Positions 43,965 to 52,849 of a DNA stretch of 64,000 nt are shown in pieces. Every line of letters begins with the position of its first letter. The first letter of the stretch is position 1. A model generated the notes under the pieces. It saw nothing but the letters and a program-made list of their open reading frames with translations. It was not told the DNA's origin and searched no databases. A program made the translations under genes and the position numbers. This stretch comes from JAAELZ01 sp965237995 (GTDB lineage: Bacteria > Pseudomonadota > Gammaproteobacteria > Arenicellales > Poriferihabitantaceae): NCBI GenBank assembly GCA_965237995.1, contig CBDEGO010000005.1:1-64000 (forward strand). Reading direction: 5' to 3'.

Positions 43965-44687
43965 TTAAATTGACTCAGCCATCTCCATCAATGTGGAAAA
44001 TGTAAAGCCAACTTCTGGGCGATTATCGACTACCACCGTCGCTCCCCAGTTGTCACTATTGGAGAGATTTTGTCTATCAATCCATGCTTTGTCTAAACCA
44101 ACTCTAGTGGCAGGTACATGATCGTGGTGTAAGCTCTGGGCAGTGTGGAGAATTTGGTTACTCTCAATCCCAAAATCACTTTTTAAGGCATTGAGCATGT
44201 AATTAAAGTTGGTAATATTTGGCTTGTAACTACCCACGTCCTGAGCAGTGTATATTGCGTCAAAATCTACACCAAGTTTCCTGTTCGAAGCGGCAAAACC
44301 TTCTCTGTGTACATTCGAGAGAATAACCAACTTAAAATGCCTTTTTAGCTTGCGGAGTGCGTCGGCTGAATCAGGAAATGCTGGCCAATGTGGAACAGAT
44401 AGTCCGAAGTTCCTATCAAGTTCAGCATTGCTTGTTATTTCAAATTCTTTGGCAATGTCATGGTGTACCTGAGTAAGCAGATCAGAGTAAACCATATCTG
44501 GTGTATTGATTTCCTGTGCTGTTTCAATTCTTGCAAACGCTCGAAGCGTTTGCTCGCGAGTCATATCTTCTCGCTTATTTTCCAATATAAGTGGTTGTAA
44601 GGCGTCCCAAATGCCACTCTCCCAGTCAATCATTGTTCCGTAACAATCGAATGTTAGCACTTTGTAATCAGTTATTTTATTAGTCAT
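43965..44687 (-). CDS. Haloacid dehalogenase type II-like hydrolase
   Basis: The 240-aa HAD-superfamily protein has the nucleophile Asp14 in LTFDCYGTMIDWESG, motif II in LVILSNVHREGF and motif III/IV in YKPNITNFNYML with a later acidic pair. The opening motif is that of type II 2-haloacid dehalogenases. Whether the substrate is a halo acid or a phosphate ester cannot be decided. No repeat precedes it. The AraC gene is 104 bases upstream. Confidence 0.85.
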   Translation of the reverse strand: MTNKITDYKVLTFDCYGTMIDWESGIWDALQPLILENKREDMTREQTLRAFARIETAQEINTPDMVYSDLLTQVHHDIAKEFEITSNAELDRNFGLSVPHWPAFPDSADALRKLKRHFKLVILSNVHREGFAASNRKLGVDFDAIYTAQDVGSYKPNITNFNYMLNALKSDFGIESNQILHTAQSLHHDHVPATRVGLDKAWIDRQNLSNSDNWGATVVVDNRPEVGFTFSTLMEMAESI

Positions 44688-44791
44688 AGGTTTTTACACA
44701 GATAGTTTAGATAACGACTAAAGACTACAAGAGCTAGTTACTCGGGTTTATGCTAAAAGGATTGAGTTGTTTGCTAAAAAGGCTGAAGAAC

Positions 44792-45502
44792 CTACTGAGA
44801 ATTAATTCTGCTTGGTGGTTTACCAAAATAATCAGAAAACCGTCGGCTAAACGCTGAAAGACTACTATAGCCTACCTGTTCCGCGACGACCTGAATGGGG
44901 TAGTCTGTATGACTCAAAAGCGCACGAGCCTTTTCCATTCTCTGCACAATTAGATATTCACCCGCTGTTTTTCCTGTTTGATTTTTAAACTCAACTTTGA
45001 AATGACTAACACTCAGATTGCTAATCGAAGACAATTCTTCTAACGAGCATTCATTGCCCAAATTGCTTTCTATATGTGCAAGCACTCTGGTTATTCTGTT
45101 ATCAATTTTTGGTGAGAAGTCTTGAGTTAACAATAATTGCTTAAACAGTAGCACCATACTTGCTTCAAGTTCAGCGTTCATTTGATATTGAATCTGCGCT
45201 TCTATGAAACTACAGTAAGATTGCATGGCTACAGATACCGAAGCGAACGGTGAATCTAACACGTTAGCATTGTTCGGCAGTTCAGAGAGATCGGCTACGA
45301 GAAAGCGAGATTCTTCTTGAGCCTGAAAGCTATGCTCGATTCCTTTTTGAATAATGACTGTTTGGCCGCTACCAACTGCTCCTTGAACGCCATTCACATT
45401 TATTTCGATTACACCATGCAGAGGTAAAACAATTTGGTGAAAATCATGTTTGTGGGAACATACAGTGGGGGTATAGACACGTATGGATATGCTATCTAAC
45501 AT
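44792..45502 (-). CDS. AraC-family transcriptional regulator
   Basis: The 236-aa protein has an N-terminal cupin-like sensing domain (about 10-85, with HKHDFHQIVLPLHG). The C-terminal AraC DNA-binding domain has two helix-turn-helix units (ECSLEELSSISNLSVSHFKVEFK and YPIQVVAEQVGYSSLSAFSRRFSDYFGKPPS). It may regulate itself or the adjacent HAD or LysE genes; the ligand is unknown. Confidence 0.9.
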   Translation of the reverse strand: MLDSISIRVYTPTVCSHKHDFHQIVLPLHGVIEINVNGVQGAVGSGQTVIIQKGIEHSFQAQEESRFLVADLSELPNNANVLDSPFASVSVAMQSYCSFIEAQIQYQMNAELEASMVLLFKQLLLTQDFSPKIDNRITRVLAHIESNLGNECSLEELSSISNLSVSHFKVEFKNQTGKTAGEYLIVQRMEKARALLSHTDYPIQVVAEQVGYSSLSAFSRRFSDYFGKPPSRINSQ

Positions 45503-45847
45503 AACCCGTTATTCTATTTGGTGAATGATCGAATTGAGTATACAACGACCTGTTATATTTTTCTTTTAATCTATTGAGCCAACAGTTATTTATTGAAAAC
45601 GGTTGTTTATGAGAATCATTTCTCTCTGAGATTATTTAACCGTTGAATGCAGTTTCAAACTATTTAAAATCACTCTCGAAATAGCTTATCGTCCACTTGA
45701 TAACTAAACGGGTTTTGATAATTCCTTAACGTGCAATATTTTCCGTTTCCTGTGTTGCCCCCTTTTTGAACGAGTTAATCTTATCGGAGGATTAAGAATT
45801 AACCGTCAGTGAGGATAGGTGAACCGCTAGCGGTTACTTTAATAGCG
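45503..45847. other. Gene-free region upstream of the AraC gene
   Basis: The 345 bases are AT-rich with no credible frame. Inverted arms AACGGTT (45598-45604) and AACCGTT (45638-45644) flank TGAGAAT-C-ATTTCTC (45610-45624), which loosely resembles a Fur-type box but is imperfect. No block repeat copy occurs here. Confidence 0.35.
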
Positions 45848-46480
45848 TCAATTGGTTTTCAACTGCAATAAGCCAAACCCCATTCCCACAAATAAGCCAC
45901 CTGTTATACGATGAAACCATTTCATTCCCGTGTTGCTTGAAAAAGCTTTTTTCGTATGCTTTGCCAGATATCCGTAGCTAAGTAATGAGGAAAAGGAAAT
46001 CATCATAAATATGATCGTCATAATGAAAAACTGAGAAACCAAAGAGCTATTCACATCTAAAAATTGTGGAAAGATCGCGATAAAAAATAGTATTGGCTTT
46101 GGATTTGTTACTGCAAGAAGTAACCCTTCGGAGAAATAGGAAAGCGGTTCCTTGCATTCTACGGTATCTAACTGCAGCGTGGGGTTGCTCAATGTCTTTG
46201 ATAATTTTAGCTGTTTATAGCCAAGAAATATTAAATACCCTGCCCCGATAAACTTAACTAATAAAAATAGCGTGGATGAAGCCAATATAAGAGTACCTAA
46301 CCCAATAATTGAGATAAATGAGAGGAAAAAAAGACCCAAGATGTTTCCCAAAGAAGAAAGCGCGACCGCTAACATATTTGCACTTATACCATTTGCAATG
46401 GCTAAGAATATTGCAGGTCCAGGGCTAACAATATAAAAAAACGAAACTATCGTATATAAAACTACTGTTTCTATAGTCAT
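45848..46480 (-). CDS. LysE/RhtB-family exporter, second paralogue
   Basis: The 210-aa membrane protein has the SPGPAIFLAIANG signature at its N terminus and AVTNPKPILFFIAIFPQF, as in the gene at 42450. The start could be the ATG at 46480 or a TTG two codons upstream; an AGGAGG lies 5 to 11 bases ahead of these. The two paralogues differ strongly in sequence, so they are not a recent duplication. Its substrate is probably an amino acid. Confidence 0.88.
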   Translation of the reverse strand: MTIETVVLYTIVSFFYIVSPGPAIFLAIANGISANMLAVALSSLGNILGLFFLSFISIIGLGTLILASSTLFLLVKFIGAGYLIFLGYKQLKLSKTLSNPTLQLDTVECKEPLSYFSEGLLLAVTNPKPILFFIAIFPQFLDVNSSLVSQFFIMTIIFMMISFSSLLSYGYLAKHTKKAFSSNTGMKWFHRITGGLFVGMGFGLLQLKTN

Positions 46481-46699
46481 GAACAAATATTCCTCCTGTT
46501 AAGAGTAAGTGAGCCGGAGCACTTAAAATGTGAGGTGTTTGATAATAGCTCTGTATTTTAACCCTTCATTTATTAAAGAGCCGAATTAAGTATGCCAGAG
46601 ACAGCCAACTCATTCTAACTTGTCTAAGGATTCCCCTTTTCGGACTGTCAATAATACCTAAATAACTATCTTGAATTTTAAAAAATTTCGCCCAAAAGG

Positions 46700-47158
46700 T
46701 CACTCAAAGAAAGCATCTGAGCTAACTTTAAACGAGTGGATTGAGTAAGAGTTCTTAACTTTAGAAAGAGTAATTGTTATTAGAGCATCATCTGCTTGAA
46801 AGTGGCCGAGCGTTGAAAAGGTTATAATATCATAGGAGCTATTTGACGTACCCAGTCTAAATTCCCCCTTTTCCAATTTTGGTTCTTCTATAGATTTTAG
46901 CTTGCCAAGCTTCGAGAAAATTTTAAGAGCTTTCCTACCTTTTTCTGTTTGAAGACTCTCTAACGCTGTAGGTGTTAGCAATGATTGAAATTGCTCTAAA
47001 TCCCAAGTGACGACTGTTTCAATATTCTCCTCTACGTAATGCTTAGCAACTTCTATTTTTTTGGAGCCACTCATGTTATACCAAGCTATCGCTCCTGCAT
47101 TAAACACTAATATGGCTAGAACAAATGCCCCTACTATTTTCAGTAATTTTTTGAACAT
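46700..47158 (-). CDS. Small membrane-anchored protein of unknown function
   Basis: The 152-aa protein has one N-terminal hydrophobic segment (about 8-26), probably an uncleaved anchor. The soluble domain holds helices (KIEVAKHYVEENIETVVTWDLEQFQSLL) and a beta-sheet with ITITLSKVKNSYSIHSFKVS. The layout is like small periplasmic NTF2-like or DUF4019-type proteins, which is only an inference. It follows the Na+/alanine symporter after a terminator. Confidence 0.6.
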   Translation of the reverse strand: MFKKLLKIVGAFVLAILVFNAGAIAWYNMSGSKKIEVAKHYVEENIETVVTWDLEQFQSLLTPTALESLQTEKGRKALKIFSKLGKLKSIEEPKLEKGEFRLGTSNSSYDIITFSTLGHFQADDALITITLSKVKNSYSIHSFKVSSDAFFE

Positions 47159-47246
47159 AGGTTGAGTTCAGTCAGTAGTATTTGGCATATTCCCCAAATT
47201 ATCCTATTGGTGTTTGGTACTTTTATTGTGATAGCCCCTAGATAGC

Positions 47247-47275
47247 AAAAAGCTCGGCGAAAGCCGAGCTTTTAC
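47247..47275 (-). terminator. Rho-independent terminator for the Na+/alanine symporter
   Basis: Perfect 11-bp arms AAAAGCTCGGC and GCCGAGCTTTT close a GAAA/TTTC tetraloop, with T runs on both sides. It lies 17 bases after the symporter stop in the minus direction. The symmetry allows termination from either side. Confidence 0.9.
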
Positions 47276-47291
47276 TACACAATGGATGCGC

Positions 47292-48791
47292 TTATTTATA
47301 TTTTTTAATCTCACCACTTTTAATCCGCGCAAAGTAAGAGTCCATTTCTCTCTTTACAATGGGTGCTAAGAAATATAAGCCAAGAATATTTGGAACACAG
47401 ATCAAGAAGACGAGTGCGTCAGATATATCTAAGATCGGGCCAAGTTGAACAATACAACCCAAGGCAACAAAAACACAGAACAAAAATTTATAAATAGTTT
47501 GTCCCATCTCGCCTTCACCAAATAGATAAGTCCACCCTTTCAAACCATAGTATGACCAAGAAATCATGGTAGAAAATGCGAATAAAACAGCCGCAAATGC
47601 CAACGGCACAGGGAACCAAGAAAACTCTCGCTCAAATGCCGCAGAAGTCATCGCGACACCCTTAGCAGCGCCGGCAAAATTCGGGTCGGCTACTTGGGCA
47701 GTACCAATGACCAATGCAGTAATCGTACATATGATAATCGTATCGATAAACGGTTCTAGAAGAGAAACCACTCCTTCTGTTACTGGCTCGTCGGTTTTAA
47801 CCGCTGCGTGTGCAATTGAAGCCGAGCCAATACCTGCTTCGTTAGAAAATACTGCACGTTGAAAACCTATGATCATCGCACCTAACGCACCACCTGCAAC
47901 ACCTTCACCGGTGAATGCACCCGTGAAAATATTAGAGATTGCCTGCGGTAATGACCCAATGTTCATCAAGATGACGATGATGGCAAAAAAGCAGTAAAAA
48001 ATGGCCATGAATGGAACTACTTTTTCGGTAACCCGTGCGATAGATTTAATTCCACCGACAATAACCGCAAAAACAACACCCGCCATGATTAGGCCAACAA
48101 GCCAGCCTAGCCCATCGAGTGAACCTCCGGAAACGTAGTTAAGCTGTACATAGGCTTGGTTAGATTGGAACATGTTGCCTATGCCTAAAGCGCCGATGAA
48201 AATGCCGACAGCGTAGAAGGTGCCCATAAACTTACCAAAACCTTCCATACCACGCTCTGCAAAGCCTTTACGTAAATAATACATTGGGCCGCCTGATACA
48301 TGGCCATCGTCGTATTCACTTCGGTATTTGACACCTAAGGTACACTCTACAAACTTAGTTGACATGCCTAAGAAACCCGCCACAATCAACCAAAACGTAG
48401 CACCGGCACCACCAACCGTAACAGCGACGGCCACACCGCCGATATTACCGATACCGACTGTACCCGATACCGCTGTAGCCAATGCCTGAAAGTGTGATAC
48501 TTCCCCATGGCTATTGGGGTTAGTGTAATCTCCACGCACCAATTCAATGGCGTGTTTGAAGCCTTTGATATTAATAAACCCCATATATATGGTGAAAAAT
48601 ACTGCCCCCACCACTAGCCATAGCACTACAACAGGAAGTTGTGCGCCGAAAACTGGGATTTTGAAGAACACTATTTTGCCAATTAATGTTGCAATCGGCG
48701 CTGTAGCACTGTTGATGGTCTCGTCAATGCCCGCGTAGGCACTGGAGAAGCTAACAAAAAATAAAGTGAAAAAACTAGCTATTCTACTCAT
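47292..48791 (-). CDS. Sodium:alanine/glycine symporter (AGCS family)
   Basis: The 499-aa protein has about eleven membrane segments. AGCS landmarks are GNIGGVAVAVTVGGAGATFW and GGPMYYLRKGF early, and FQRAVFSNEAGIGSASIAHAAVKTDEPVTEG later. It imports alanine or glycine with sodium, which fits a marine organism. It is 45 bases downstream of a UspA gene and probably in one transcript, ended by the hairpin at 47247. No glycine riboswitch is seen upstream of the pair. Confidence 0.93.
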   Translation of the reverse strand: MSRIASFFTLFFVSFSSAYAGIDETINSATAPIATLIGKIVFFKIPVFGAQLPVVVLWLVVGAVFFTIYMGFINIKGFKHAIELVRGDYTNPNSHGEVSHFQALATAVSGTVGIGNIGGVAVAVTVGGAGATFWLIVAGFLGMSTKFVECTLGVKYRSEYDDGHVSGGPMYYLRKGFAERGMEGFGKFMGTFYAVGIFIGALGIGNMFQSNQAYVQLNYVSGGSLDGLGWLVGLIMAGVVFAVIVGGIKSIARVTEKVVPFMAIFYCFFAIIVILMNIGSLPQAISNIFTGAFTGEGVAGGALGAMIIGFQRAVFSNEAGIGSASIAHAAVKTDEPVTEGVVSLLEPFIDTIIICTITALVIGTAQVADPNFAGAAKGVAMTSAAFEREFSWFPVPLAFAAVLFAFSTMISWSYYGLKGWTYLFGEGEMGQTIYKFLFCVFVALGCIVQLGPILDISDALVFLICVPNILGLYFLAPIVKREMDSYFARIKSGEIKKYK

Positions 48792-48836
48792 GTGATTATC
48801 CTCATTTGATTTGCAATCGAATCTAATTATTAATTT

Positions 48837-49271
48837 CTAAGGAACGACAGTTACTGGAACGGTTGATGTTTGAATCAACGCAGCAGTCACAGTGCCAAAT
48901 ATCATCGACCTGACTGATGATTCCCCTTTGCGCCCGATATAAATCTGTGATGCACCTTGATCTGAAGCAATCGAAACCACTGTCTCAGCAATCTTGCCGT
49001 GCTGTACTATGGTATCAACCTTAATTCCGGCGTCTTGTAACTCCTTTTTCAAAGGAGTTAATACAGAGGAATTAGCCCGCTCTATTTCAGAATCTCGTCT
49101 TCCATGGCGCTCTTCAAGTTCTTCGGGCGTATGAAAGCTATACGGCGACCATTCAATGACATAGGTCAGGACGATATCAGCTTTAGATAACGTAGCGTGC
49201 TCTACTGCTGCATCCAATGCCCTTCTACTGCCATCACTTCCATCAAGTGCGACTAATATTTTTTCTTTCAT
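48837..49271 (-). CDS. Universal stress protein, UspA family
   Basis: The 144-aa cytoplasmic protein has the Usp fold: ILVALDGSDGSRRALDAAVEHA at the N terminus, and the ATP-binding GRKGESSVRSMIFGTVTAALIQTSTVPVTVV at the C terminus, close to the G-2x-G-9x-G(S/T) pattern. The ATG at 49271 has GGAGG seven bases upstream. It precedes the sodium/alanine symporter, a pairing that suggests stress-linked control of the transporter. Confidence 0.88.
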   Translation of the reverse strand: MKEKILVALDGSDGSRRALDAAVEHATLSKADIVLTYVIEWSPYSFHTPEELEERHGRRDSEIERANSSVLTPLKKELQDAGIKVDTIVQHGKIAETVVSIASDQGASQIYIGRKGESSVRSMIFGTVTAALIQTSTVPVTVVP

Positions 49272-49722
49272 AAACAATCCTCCAAAAGTATGTAAGTTAA
49301 GTGTTCACTGGTAGTCCGGACCACCGATTTTTTAATGTAAACGGCTAGTCAGGTCATAGACCAGTATAGTACCAAATCACACAGAACGCTAGGCTAGAAC
49401 GCGATGAGGCGTGTTCGGTTGTTGTAACGATCAAAGTATCACCTTCACCAAGGTGATTTATACAAGATTAGAACTGGCAGATCTGCGTTTCTACCGCTGC
49501 ATTTTTCTCTGTTACAACCTGTCACATTTCATGTGATTCGGTTTTTCTAGTTGCACCTCCAAGCTTTGGCCAACAACACTTGCGCGAATGTATCCAATTT
49601 TCGGCGTAGTCGGGGTCATTTGCGGAAGAGCACGAAAAGCCACTTTTAAAGGTTTAGCGACCGTCCACGTGCAGCTCATTTCAGCTATTGCTGCTACCTC
49701 ATATTTGAAGAGATATTGGTTT
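49272..49722. other. Gene-free region upstream of the UspA-symporter unit, with one hairpin
   Basis: These 451 bases hold no credible frame. A perfect hairpin ATCACCTT-CACC-AAGGTGAT lies at 49438-49457, about 170 bases before the UspA start; it lacks a T-run, so it is more likely an operator or leader structure. A shorter TGGT/ACCA pair at 49310-49325 is weaker. No riboswitch core is recognised. Confidence 0.4.
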
Positions 49723-50343
49723 CTAGGTGCTAAGCACTGGAAATAAGGCCGTTAATCCATCACTTAACATGCCTATTGAAATCGCCATTAAAAGTAAACC
49801 CATAATACGAGAAACAACACTCATACCATTTTCACCAATTTTGTTCGCAATAGGTTTGGCAAACGAGAATAAAATACCTGTGAGGGCGCATATAGCTACA
49901 GATGCGATCGACATTTCAATCTTTGCTGCCACACCAGCATGGTGTTGTGCAGAAACAAGTACCGCAGCCATTGTGCCCGGGCCTGCAACTAATGGGATAG
50001 CGAGCGGCACTACCGCAATAGATTCATTAGTTTTTTCTTCTTCTTTGACGGATTTGTGATCATGTTTGTCAAACAGCATATTGAGACCAATTATCAATAC
50101 AATAATCCCGCCTGCAACTCGAATTTCAGTAACATTTATACCAAAAACATGTAGGATTTCGCTGCCTACCCAAATAACCACTAATAGCGTTATTGCTGCA
50201 GCAATAGCACATTTAATCGCAATTGCTTTTGCTTCTGGCAGTGTTTTACCCGATGTCATGCCCGCAAAGATACCAACACCACCAATCGGATTCATCATTG
50301 AAAAAAGTGTAGCGAGGAAAGCTAAAATTTCAATGGTAGTCAT
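49723..50343 (-). CDS. MarC-family membrane protein (NAAT family)
   Basis: The 206-aa protein has six predicted membrane segments. MarC features are MMNPIGGVGIF near the N terminus, GGIIVLIIGLNML, VPLAIPLVAGPGTMAAVLV and the C-terminal VVSRIMGLLLMAISIGM. The role of MarC proteins is unsettled; some archaeal members transport neutral amino acids. The ATG at 50343 with AGGAAAA upstream was preferred to a longer start at 50400. Confidence 0.88.
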   Translation of the reverse strand: MTTIEILAFLATLFSMMNPIGGVGIFAGMTSGKTLPEAKAIAIKCAIAAAITLLVVIWVGSEILHVFGINVTEIRVAGGIIVLIIGLNMLFDKHDHKSVKEEEKTNESIAVVPLAIPLVAGPGTMAAVLVSAQHHAGVAAKIEMSIASVAICALTGILFSFAKPIANKIGENGMSVVSRIMGLLLMAISIGMLSDGLTALFPVLST

Positions 50344-50544
50344 ATTTTTCCTATTAATTTCTTGAAGTCTGCTTTGAGTACAGACTGTGTGAAAACGCAA
50401 ATCGATACATACTCATTCATAGAGGCACATATTAGTTTTACTGCTTTGGTTTTTCCACTACAAACTGATATTTATTAAGGACGAGTCTCATTGTTACGCT
50501 TCATTTAATATCCGTATATCCAAAGTTATGTGAGCGACCGTTCA

Positions 50545-50605
50545 ATGTATGTTTTTGAAATTACCGAATTCAAGCTAGACGGGTGCGCATTGCCCTTTTG
50601 GGGAC
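50545..50605 (-). repeat. Accessory-block repeat, copy 5 (diverged)
   Basis: The minus strand reads CCAAAAGGGCAATGCGCACCCGTC, then TTGAAT, 16 bases and CATACA. The core GTT is GTC here and the spacer differs most. It lies about 200 bases before the MarC ATG, further than the other copies. Confidence 0.65.
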
Positions 50606-50645
50606 TTCGTTTATGAGCGTAAAGGCAAATGAAGCGAATCAATAA

Positions 50646-51059
50646 CTACTCTAGCCAAATGCCGACTTGCTTAATTTCGCCATTTATATTTTGCAAGTAG
50701 AGCTTTTCTAAAAATTCGTCTTCGACAGCGGTGCTTTTTTGCTTCCACACAACAAGCACATTATCACGCTTCCTGATCACACCCAAAAACACCGGGCTCT
50801 CAGAAAGAGAGGTTAAGTATTTATTTTCTTTCCATTGCTTCTCTACGTTTGCTCTCGCCTCTTCGGTAGCATTTTGCTTGGTCATGTGCTTTGAAAACAG
50901 AGCCCAATCCATTGTGTTTGAGCCGTTAACTATATCTGCCAGTATCGGCTCTGCGATTCTTTGAATGTCCGCATCTGACATTTTGGCTAAACCGTTTTGC
51001 CCAAGAGCATTACTCGAATACAAGCAAATAAACAAAACACTCAAGATTATATTTTTCAT
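50646..51059 (-). CDS. Small exported protein of unknown function
   Basis: The 137-aa protein has a signal peptide (MKNIILSVLFICLYSSNALG, cleavage near ALG). The mature domain begins AKMSDADIQRIAEPILADIVNG and has strands VFLGVIRKRDNVLVVW and LYLQNINGEIKQVGIWLE. This resembles a small NTF2/cystatin-like periplasmic domain, but no family is recognised. The second half of the block repeat lies about 100 bases upstream. Confidence 0.65.
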   Translation of the reverse strand: MKNIILSVLFICLYSSNALGQNGLAKMSDADIQRIAEPILADIVNGSNTMDWALFSKHMTKQNATEEARANVEKQWKENKYLTSLSESPVFLGVIRKRDNVLVVWKQKSTAVEDEFLEKLYLQNINGEIKQVGIWLE

Positions 51060-51436
51060 TTCTCTACCATGCTAAAACGTTGAAAAGAGTATCCTATCGG
51101 CAGATTGAAAAGTCAAACTTAGCATCAAGTTACGCAAGTTTTACTGCACTTTAAAACAAGTTCAACGGGCGCTTAATTGCCTCTTTTTACCACTCTGATT
51201 AGGCTAGCTAAGCAGCAGTTGCTGGAGGACATCCAATTAATCATTTGACTCATCCCAAGTATTCACTAAGCTCAGTGCCCAACGCTGATACCTCACAAAC
51301 AAGAAATTTATGGTGCCGAGTTTCTGTTGGATGATCTACAGCGCTTCCCATCGTGTAAACCTCATAGACTCAGTCCAGTAATGGTATTATTATTTTCACT
51401 AACTCAGAACTATAGGCTGATAGATAATCGGTTACC
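51060..51436. other. Intergenic region with partial repeat copy 6
   Basis: The 377-bp divergent region has a partial copy of the block repeat at 51157-51192. On the minus strand it reads GAGGCAATTAAGCGCCC and GTTGAAC, with the promoter-like part absent. It lies between the exported protein gene and the glycerol operon and marks the right edge of the repeat-bearing block. A TATGGTGCCGAG at 51311-51322 matches the tRNA-Leu 3' end by 12 bases, probably by chance. Confidence 0.45.
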
Positions 51437-52849
51437 ATGACACTTGCCCCAAATCATTCACCTTTAAGCAACACCCAGTTTGATGTTGTAATAGTTGGTG
51501 CTGGTGTGGTGGGTTGTGCAGTTGCTAGGAAGTTTGCTATTGAAGGCGCGAAGGTACTAATTGCTGAAAAAGCGGTAGATATTTTAGATGGTGCAAGTAA
51601 AGCTAACAGCGCTATATTGCACACAGGATTTGACTCTCCTCCGCCCGGCACGCAAGAGCATCAGTGCATCGCGGAAGGTTATCAAGAATATTTAGATATT
51701 AGATCAAAGTTCAATTTGCCCTTGCTGGAATGCGGAGCCATAATATTAGCTTGGAATCGAGAACAAGAAGCTAAATTAGAAGGCATTTGCAGCCATGCTC
51801 ATCATAATGGAGTCACTAGTGCAAAGTTAATCTCAAGAAAAGAGATTCGTGCTCTTGAACCAGAATTAAGCGCCGAAGCACTGGCTGCGGTATATATTCC
51901 TGAGGAGTCAGTTATTGACCCATGGAGTACCCCTCATGCGTATTTAATGCAAGCAATACAACATGGGGCCAACTTATTGCGCCAATGTGAACTGCACAAT
52001 GGTGAATTTGAGGGCAGCCAGTGGGTTTTGCAAACTAGCAAAGGCAAACTGCACACGCGGCATGTTATCAATTGCGCTGGACTGTATGGTGATCGCGTAG
52101 ATGAAGCGCTAATTGGACAATCTCAATTCTCGATCAAGCCCCGAAAAGGCCAATTTGTAGTGTTTGATAAATCAGCTAGGCAGCTTACCCAATCCATTTT
52201 GCTACCTGTTCCCACCGAGTTCACCAAAGGCGTTGTGGTATGCCCAACGATATTTGGTAATCTGTTAGTGGGGCCTACAGCCGAGGAACAACTAAGTCGC
52301 ACCGACTCCAGTGTAGATTCAGACGCATTAACAGCACTTATCAAGCAAGGCGAATTTATTTTACCAAACTTGAATGCTCATTCGGTTACTGCAACGTATG
52401 CGGGTATTCGTCCAGCCACGCAATTTAAAGACTACCAAATAAAATGGGACCATTCCCAAAACTACTGTTGCGTAGGGGGCATCCGATCTACGGGGCTTAG
52501 CGCTGCTTTGGGTATTGCTCGATTTGTGTTTGAAGAGTATGAGAATCGAGGGTATTCACATCAAGCACCTGTCCAATTAAAGTGGCCTCAAATAACGGCT
52601 ATTGCTGACCCTGGTCCACGTGATTGGCAACACAAAGAAAATGAAGGTATTGTTTGTCATTGTGAAATGGTGACACGTCGGGAAATTAAACAAGCACTAA
52701 CAGGCCCGCTGGCCGCCAACAGTTTAGCGGGCTTAAAACGCAAGACCCGCGTGACGATGGGTCGTTGTCAGGGCTTTTATTGTTCGGCTAAATTAAGCGA
52801 ACTAACCGCAGGTTTGTTAATTTCGTCTATTGGTTTAGACAAGAAATGA
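51437..52849 (+). CDS. GlpA-like FAD-dependent glycerol-3-phosphate dehydrogenase with BFD [2Fe-2S] domain
   Basis: The 470-aa flavoprotein has VVIVGAGVVGCAVARKF at the N terminus, ANSAILHTGFDSPPGT-type substrate residues and KPRKGQFVVFD in the DAO fold. Its C terminus has Cys407, Cys409, Cys444 and Cys449 (CHCE, MGRCQGFYC), a BFD-like [2Fe-2S] site. The plan resembles anaerobic GlpA. The stop overlaps the GlpB-like gene by four bases (ATGA), and glycerol kinase follows, so oxidation of glycerol 3-phosphate to DHAP is the best reading. Confidence 0.85.
   Translation: MTLAPNHSPLSNTQFDVVIVGAGVVGCAVARKFAIEGAKVLIAEKAVDILDGASKANSAILHTGFDSPPPGTQEHQCIAEGYQEYLDIRSKFNLPLLECGAIILAWNREQEAKLEGICSHAHHNGVTSAKLISRKEIRALEPELSAEALAAVYIPEESVIDPWSTPHAYLMQAIQHGANLLRQCELHNGEFEGSQWVLQTSKGKLHTRHVINCAGLYGDRVDEALIGQSQFSIKPRKGQFVVFDKSARQLTQSILLPVPTEFTKGVVVCPTIFGNLLVGPTAEEQLSRTDSSVDSDALTALIKQGEFILPNLNAHSVTATYAGIRPATQFKDYQIKWDHSQNYCCVGGIRSTGLSAALGIARFVFEEYENRGYSHQAPVQLKWPQITAIADPGPRDWQHKENEGIVCHCEMVTRREIKQALTGPLAANSLAGLKRKTRVTMGRCQGFYCSAKLSELTAGLLISSIGLDKK

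Noticed and set aside
49272..49722. Glycine riboswitch ahead of the UspA/alanine symporter unit
   Set aside because: The conserved glycine aptamer sequences are absent; only a simple hairpin is present.
51311..51322. Attachment-site duplicate of the tRNA-Leu 3' end
   Set aside because: Only 12 bases match, the copy is on the 5' side of the tRNA with core genes rnr and rlmB in between, and no integrase is present.
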